Below are positions 5,350 to 7,272 of a DNA stretch of 7,272 nt, one piece after another. The stretch lies in NCBI GenBank assembly GCA_035290965.1, contig DATDTD010000056.1, forward strand, positions 1 through 7,272. The letters are read 5' to 3'. The notes below the pieces were generated by a model. The model was given only the letters and a program-made list of their open reading frames with translations, did not search any database and was not told where the DNA came from. The position numbers and the translations under genes are program-made. The first letter of the stretch is position 1; each line of letters begins with the position of its first letter. The DNA comes from JAGVNX01 sp035290965 (GTDB lineage Archaea; Iainarchaeota; Iainarchaeia; Iainarchaeales; GCA-2688035).

Positions 5350-6150
5350 ATGCCTGAAAGGAAAAACTGGGCGCCGAGAAAAAGGCAGCCCGAAACAAGC
5401 TTCCATCTTCCTTATACAAGGCGCGAATACCGGAGGCTGTTGAAAGGCAGGGCAATGCTTGGAAAGGTATTCCTGGAATTCGCAGGCAGGAAAAACAATT
5501 CCAGGGGAATTGAAAATGCAGTCAGAAGCTTTTGCGTAAGGCTCCCGAGCAATGGCTACAGGCCACTGAGCTTTGAAGAAAAAGCCTCTCTTGTCATAAG
5601 AGGTTTGCATCTTTTTCCCGTAAAAAAATTTCACGAGCCTTTCGCTTGGATCCTGATTGCAGAGGTTGTAAAGCAAAACCCGAAAAAATTCGGAATTATT
5701 CTGGGTAAAAGCGCGGGGATTTTTTCAAACGAACTCGGCGGGCAGGCTCACGGTTTTATTTTGGCGCTTGGACCGCATATAGAGCAGTTTTTCACGGGCT
5801 TGGGCCCGCACGTGCGGGAGTTTGCAGAGGGAATGCGGGAAAGCTTTTCCCGGACTGTTCAATGGACAGCGGGCTTTGAGGAAAATCTTGCACGCGGCCT
5901 GGGAAAAAACGCGGGGCATTTTGCGGAAGGCCTGGGCCCAGCAGCAGAATATGTTATTCCCGGGCTTGCTTCTTCATATGAATCTATTTTTGACAGAAAA
6001 TCCGCAAATGTTTTTGTGCGCGGGCTTGGCAAAAACTGCGCTCTGCTTGCCAACGGCCTTGGAAAATACGCGGATGCGGTCGCAGACAGGATGAAAAAAA
6101 ACAGGGTTAATACTGAAACAATAAGGCTGCTCACTGGAAAAATCCGCTGA
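5350..6150 (+). CDS. Unrecognised protein with tandem 11-residue LGxxxxxFxxG repeats
   Basis: I do not recognise a family for this 266-residue protein. The first about 40 residues are strongly basic (RKNWAPRKRQ, YTRREYRRLLKGR). A mixed region follows (about 41-117), and then about 12 tandem 11-residue units fill residues 118-247, before a short basic tail ending TGKIR. It has no signal peptide and no clear membrane span, so it is probably cytoplasmic or bound to the membrane surface. In a helix the repeated hydrophobics would form one stripe bordered by glycines, suggesting an amphipathic lipid- or protein-binding helix or a small helical solenoid; no function is implied. The basic N-terminus could touch nucleic acid or acidic lipid. 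ATG 5350 is preferred over TTG 5332 (272 residues) because the TATA-like box is 27 nt upstream of it. It follows the Trm112-like gene by 68 bp on the same strand and ends 3 bp from the stop of CTP synthase, which converges on it. Confidence 0.8.
   Translation: MPERKNWAPRKRQPETSFHLPYTRREYRRLLKGRAMLGKVFLEFAGRKNNSRGIENAVRSFCVRLPSNGYRPLSFEEKASLVIRGLHLFPVKKFHEPFAWILIAEVVKQNPKKFGIILGKSAGIFSNELGGQAHGFILALGPHIEQFFTGLGPHVREFAEGMRESFSRTVQWTAGFEENLARGLGKNAGHFAEGLGPAAEYVIPGLASSYESIFDRKSANVFVRGLGKNCALLANGLGKYADAVADRMKKNRVNTETIRLLTGKIR
5701..6090 (+). repeat. Array of about 12 degenerate 33-bp (11-residue) coding repeats
   Basis: Units begin at 5701, 5734, 5767, 5800, 5833, 5866, 5899, 5932, 5965, 5998, 6025 and 6058; the tenth is two residues short. 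Position 1 is Leu in nine units, position 2 Gly in eight, position 8 Phe in six and another hydrophobic in five, and position 11 Gly in seven. Position 5 is mostly small or hydrophobic. Good examples are LGPHVREFAEG and LGKNAGHFAEG. Codons differ between units, so the array is old and kept at the protein level rather than a recent DNA expansion. Confidence 0.85.
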
Positions 6151-6153
6151 CTT

Positions 6154-7272
6154 TTATTCCGCGCTTTTTTTTACGAATTCCAAAAACATTTCATCCGGAT
6201 GCAGAGGCCTGCTCGTCAGCTCAGGATGAAATTGGGTTGCCATGAAAAATTTCTGCTTTGGAATTTCAAGAATCTGCATTATGGGCTGCTGCGGGGCTTT
6301 GCCGGAAAAAACAATTCCCGCTTTTTCAAATTTTTCAATGTATTCGGGATTGCATTCAAACCTGTGCCTGAAGCGCCTTCTGATTGTTTTTGCATTTGCA
6401 TGGATTTTTGATGCAATTGTGCCTGGCTTTACCTCAACGTCTTTTCCCCCTAAGCGCATGTTCCCTCCCAAACCTTCAATCTTTTTCTGCTCGGGAAGAA
6501 TGTCAATTACAGGGTTCGGGGTTTTTGGCTCGAATTCAGTGCTGTTTGCCTCCTTTAAGCCGAGCAGATTGCGCGCGGCTTCAATCAATGCAATCTGGAA
6601 TCCCAAACACAAACCCAGATAGGGAATGTTTTTTTCGCGGCAGTATTTTGCAACAGCAATTTTTCCCTCTATTCCCCTTGAACCGAATCCGCCGGGAACA
6701 ATTACTCCTGCAACTCCTTCAAGCGCTTCTGAAACGCTTTTTCCCTTTTCAATTTCAGTTGTTTCAATCCATTTTACTTCAATGCACTGGTTAAGCGCAA
6801 AACTGCAGTGCTCCAATGCCTTGAGAATGCTGATGTAAGTGTCGCTGCTTCCGGTATATTTTCCCGCAATTCCGATTGCAATCGGCTTTTTTGCATTGCA
6901 GGTTGTTTTTTTTGTCCATTCCTCAATCTCTGAGTTGCCGTTTGCCCTGAATTTTTTTTCAATGCCCAGAGATTCGAGAACTGCCTCATCAAGCCCGATT
7001 TTTCTCAATGCGAGAGGCAGGGAATAAATATTGCTTACATTGTGCACTCCGAAAACCCTTTCAAGCGGGACATTTGAATTCAGGGAAATCTTTTTCCTCG
7101 AGCTTTCTGTTAGCGGGTTTTCGCTCCTGCACACAATTACATCCGGCAGAAGCCCGAGTTCCAGAAGCTTTCTGATGCCGAGCTGTGCGGCTTTTGTTTT
7201 CTGCTCTCCCAGGCACTGGGGCTGAAGGACATATGTAATGTTTATTACGCAGACATTTTCCTTTCCATCTTC
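6154..7272 (-). CDS. pyrG: CTP synthase (glutamine hydrolysing), C-terminal part
   Basis: The 372 residues present run from the window edge (5' end missing, about 160 residues) to the TAA at 6154-6156. CTP synthase makes CTP from UTP, ATP and glutamine, the last step of de novo pyrimidine nucleotide synthesis. Seen, numbering from the first codon here: the end of the synthetase domain with GEQKTKAAQ (22-30), LLPDVIVCRSENP (41-53) and HNVSNIYSLP (77-86); then the class I glutaminase domain with IAGKYTGSSDTY (135-146), PGGFGSRGIEGKI (193-205), GLCLGFQ with nucleophile C222, LKEANSTEF, RRRFRHRFECN, and QFHPEL with H349 and E351. All glutaminase catalytic residues are intact. The UTP/CTP-contact motif usually written KTKPTQ reads KTKAAQ here, an unusual change. 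The gene converges on the 11-residue-repeat gene with 3 bp between stop codons. Confidence 0.97.
   Translation of the reverse strand, partial: EDGKENVCVINITYVLQPQCLGEQKTKAAQLGIRKLLELGLLPDVIVCRSENPLTESSRKKISLNSNVPLERVFGVHNVSNIYSLPLALRKIGLDEAVLESLGIEKKFRANGNSEIEEWTKKTTCNAKKPIAIGIAGKYTGSSDTYISILKALEHCSFALNQCIEVKWIETTEIEKGKSVSEALEGVAGVIVPGGFGSRGIEGKIAVAKYCREKNIPYLGLCLGFQIALIEAARNLLGLKEANSTEFEPKTPNPVIDILPEQKKIEGLGGNMRLGGKDVEVKPGTIASKIHANAKTIRRRFRHRFECNPEYIEKFEKAGIVFSGKAPQQPIMQILEIPKQKFFMATQFHPELTSRPLHPDEMFLEFVKKSAE

Noticed and set aside
5158..5676. 172-codon open frame on the - strand
   Set aside because: It is antisense across both the Trm112-like gene and the repeat-protein gene and shows no recognisable motif.
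5805..5818. Perfect 14-bp palindrome CCCGCACGTGCGGG
   Set aside because: It lies inside the 11-residue-repeat gene, encoding part of GPHVRE, and is explained by G/C-rich Gly, Pro, His and Arg codons. There is no promoter or intergenic context.
6242..6794. Two overlapping + strand open frames of 126 and 136 codons
   Set aside because: Both are antisense to the CTP synthase gene, whose identity is certain, and they have no family features.

Overview
The window looks like chromosomal DNA of an archaeon, most likely a small-genome DPANN lineage (Diapherotrites-, Micrarchaeota- or Woesearchaeota-like); the exact phylum is a guess. Grounds seen in the sequence: an archaeal-type TraB protein with four C-terminal membrane segments, a DUF6498-like membrane protein, a secreted beta-helix protein carrying 'LLGYIGDWKTG' dockerin-like repeats, short intergenic gaps, and TATA-like boxes that repeatedly sit about 26-27 nt upstream of start codons with no Shine-Dalgarno site (leaderless transcription).

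Layout, left to right. (1) 5-331 (+): a tRNA-binding (EMAPII/MetRS-beta-like) domain protein. It converges on (2) 342-989 (-), a six-helix DUF6498-like membrane protein, across a 10-bp A/T-rich gap. (3) 1075-3279 (-): a 734-residue secreted protein with a signal peptide, two 17-residue dockerin-like repeats, a PKD domain apparently split by a 100-residue insert, a right-handed parallel beta-helix, and a C-terminal 'GSPAINAG...DIGALEYP' segment. (4) 4485-5006 and 3318-4478 (-): a YdjM/DUF457-type membrane protein followed 6 nt later by TraB, a probable two-gene operon of putative metal-binding membrane proteins. (5) 5093-5281 (+): a 62-residue Trm112/UPF0434 zinc-ribbon protein, divergent from that operon. 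(6) 5350-6150 (+): an unrecognised protein whose C-terminal half is about 12 tandem 11-residue units of the form LGxxxxxFxxG. (7) 6154-7272 (-): the C-terminal two-thirds of CTP synthase, cut by the window edge and convergent with gene 6.

The window mixes housekeeping functions (tRNA binding, methyltransferase/translation partner, pyrimidine nucleotide synthesis) with cell-envelope genes (DUF6498, beta-helix protein, YdjM, TraB). No tRNA, rRNA, CRISPR array, transposase or phage gene was seen. The most novel objects are the 11-residue-repeat protein and the domain architecture of the beta-helix protein. I see no evidence for a multi-gene defence or mobile system.
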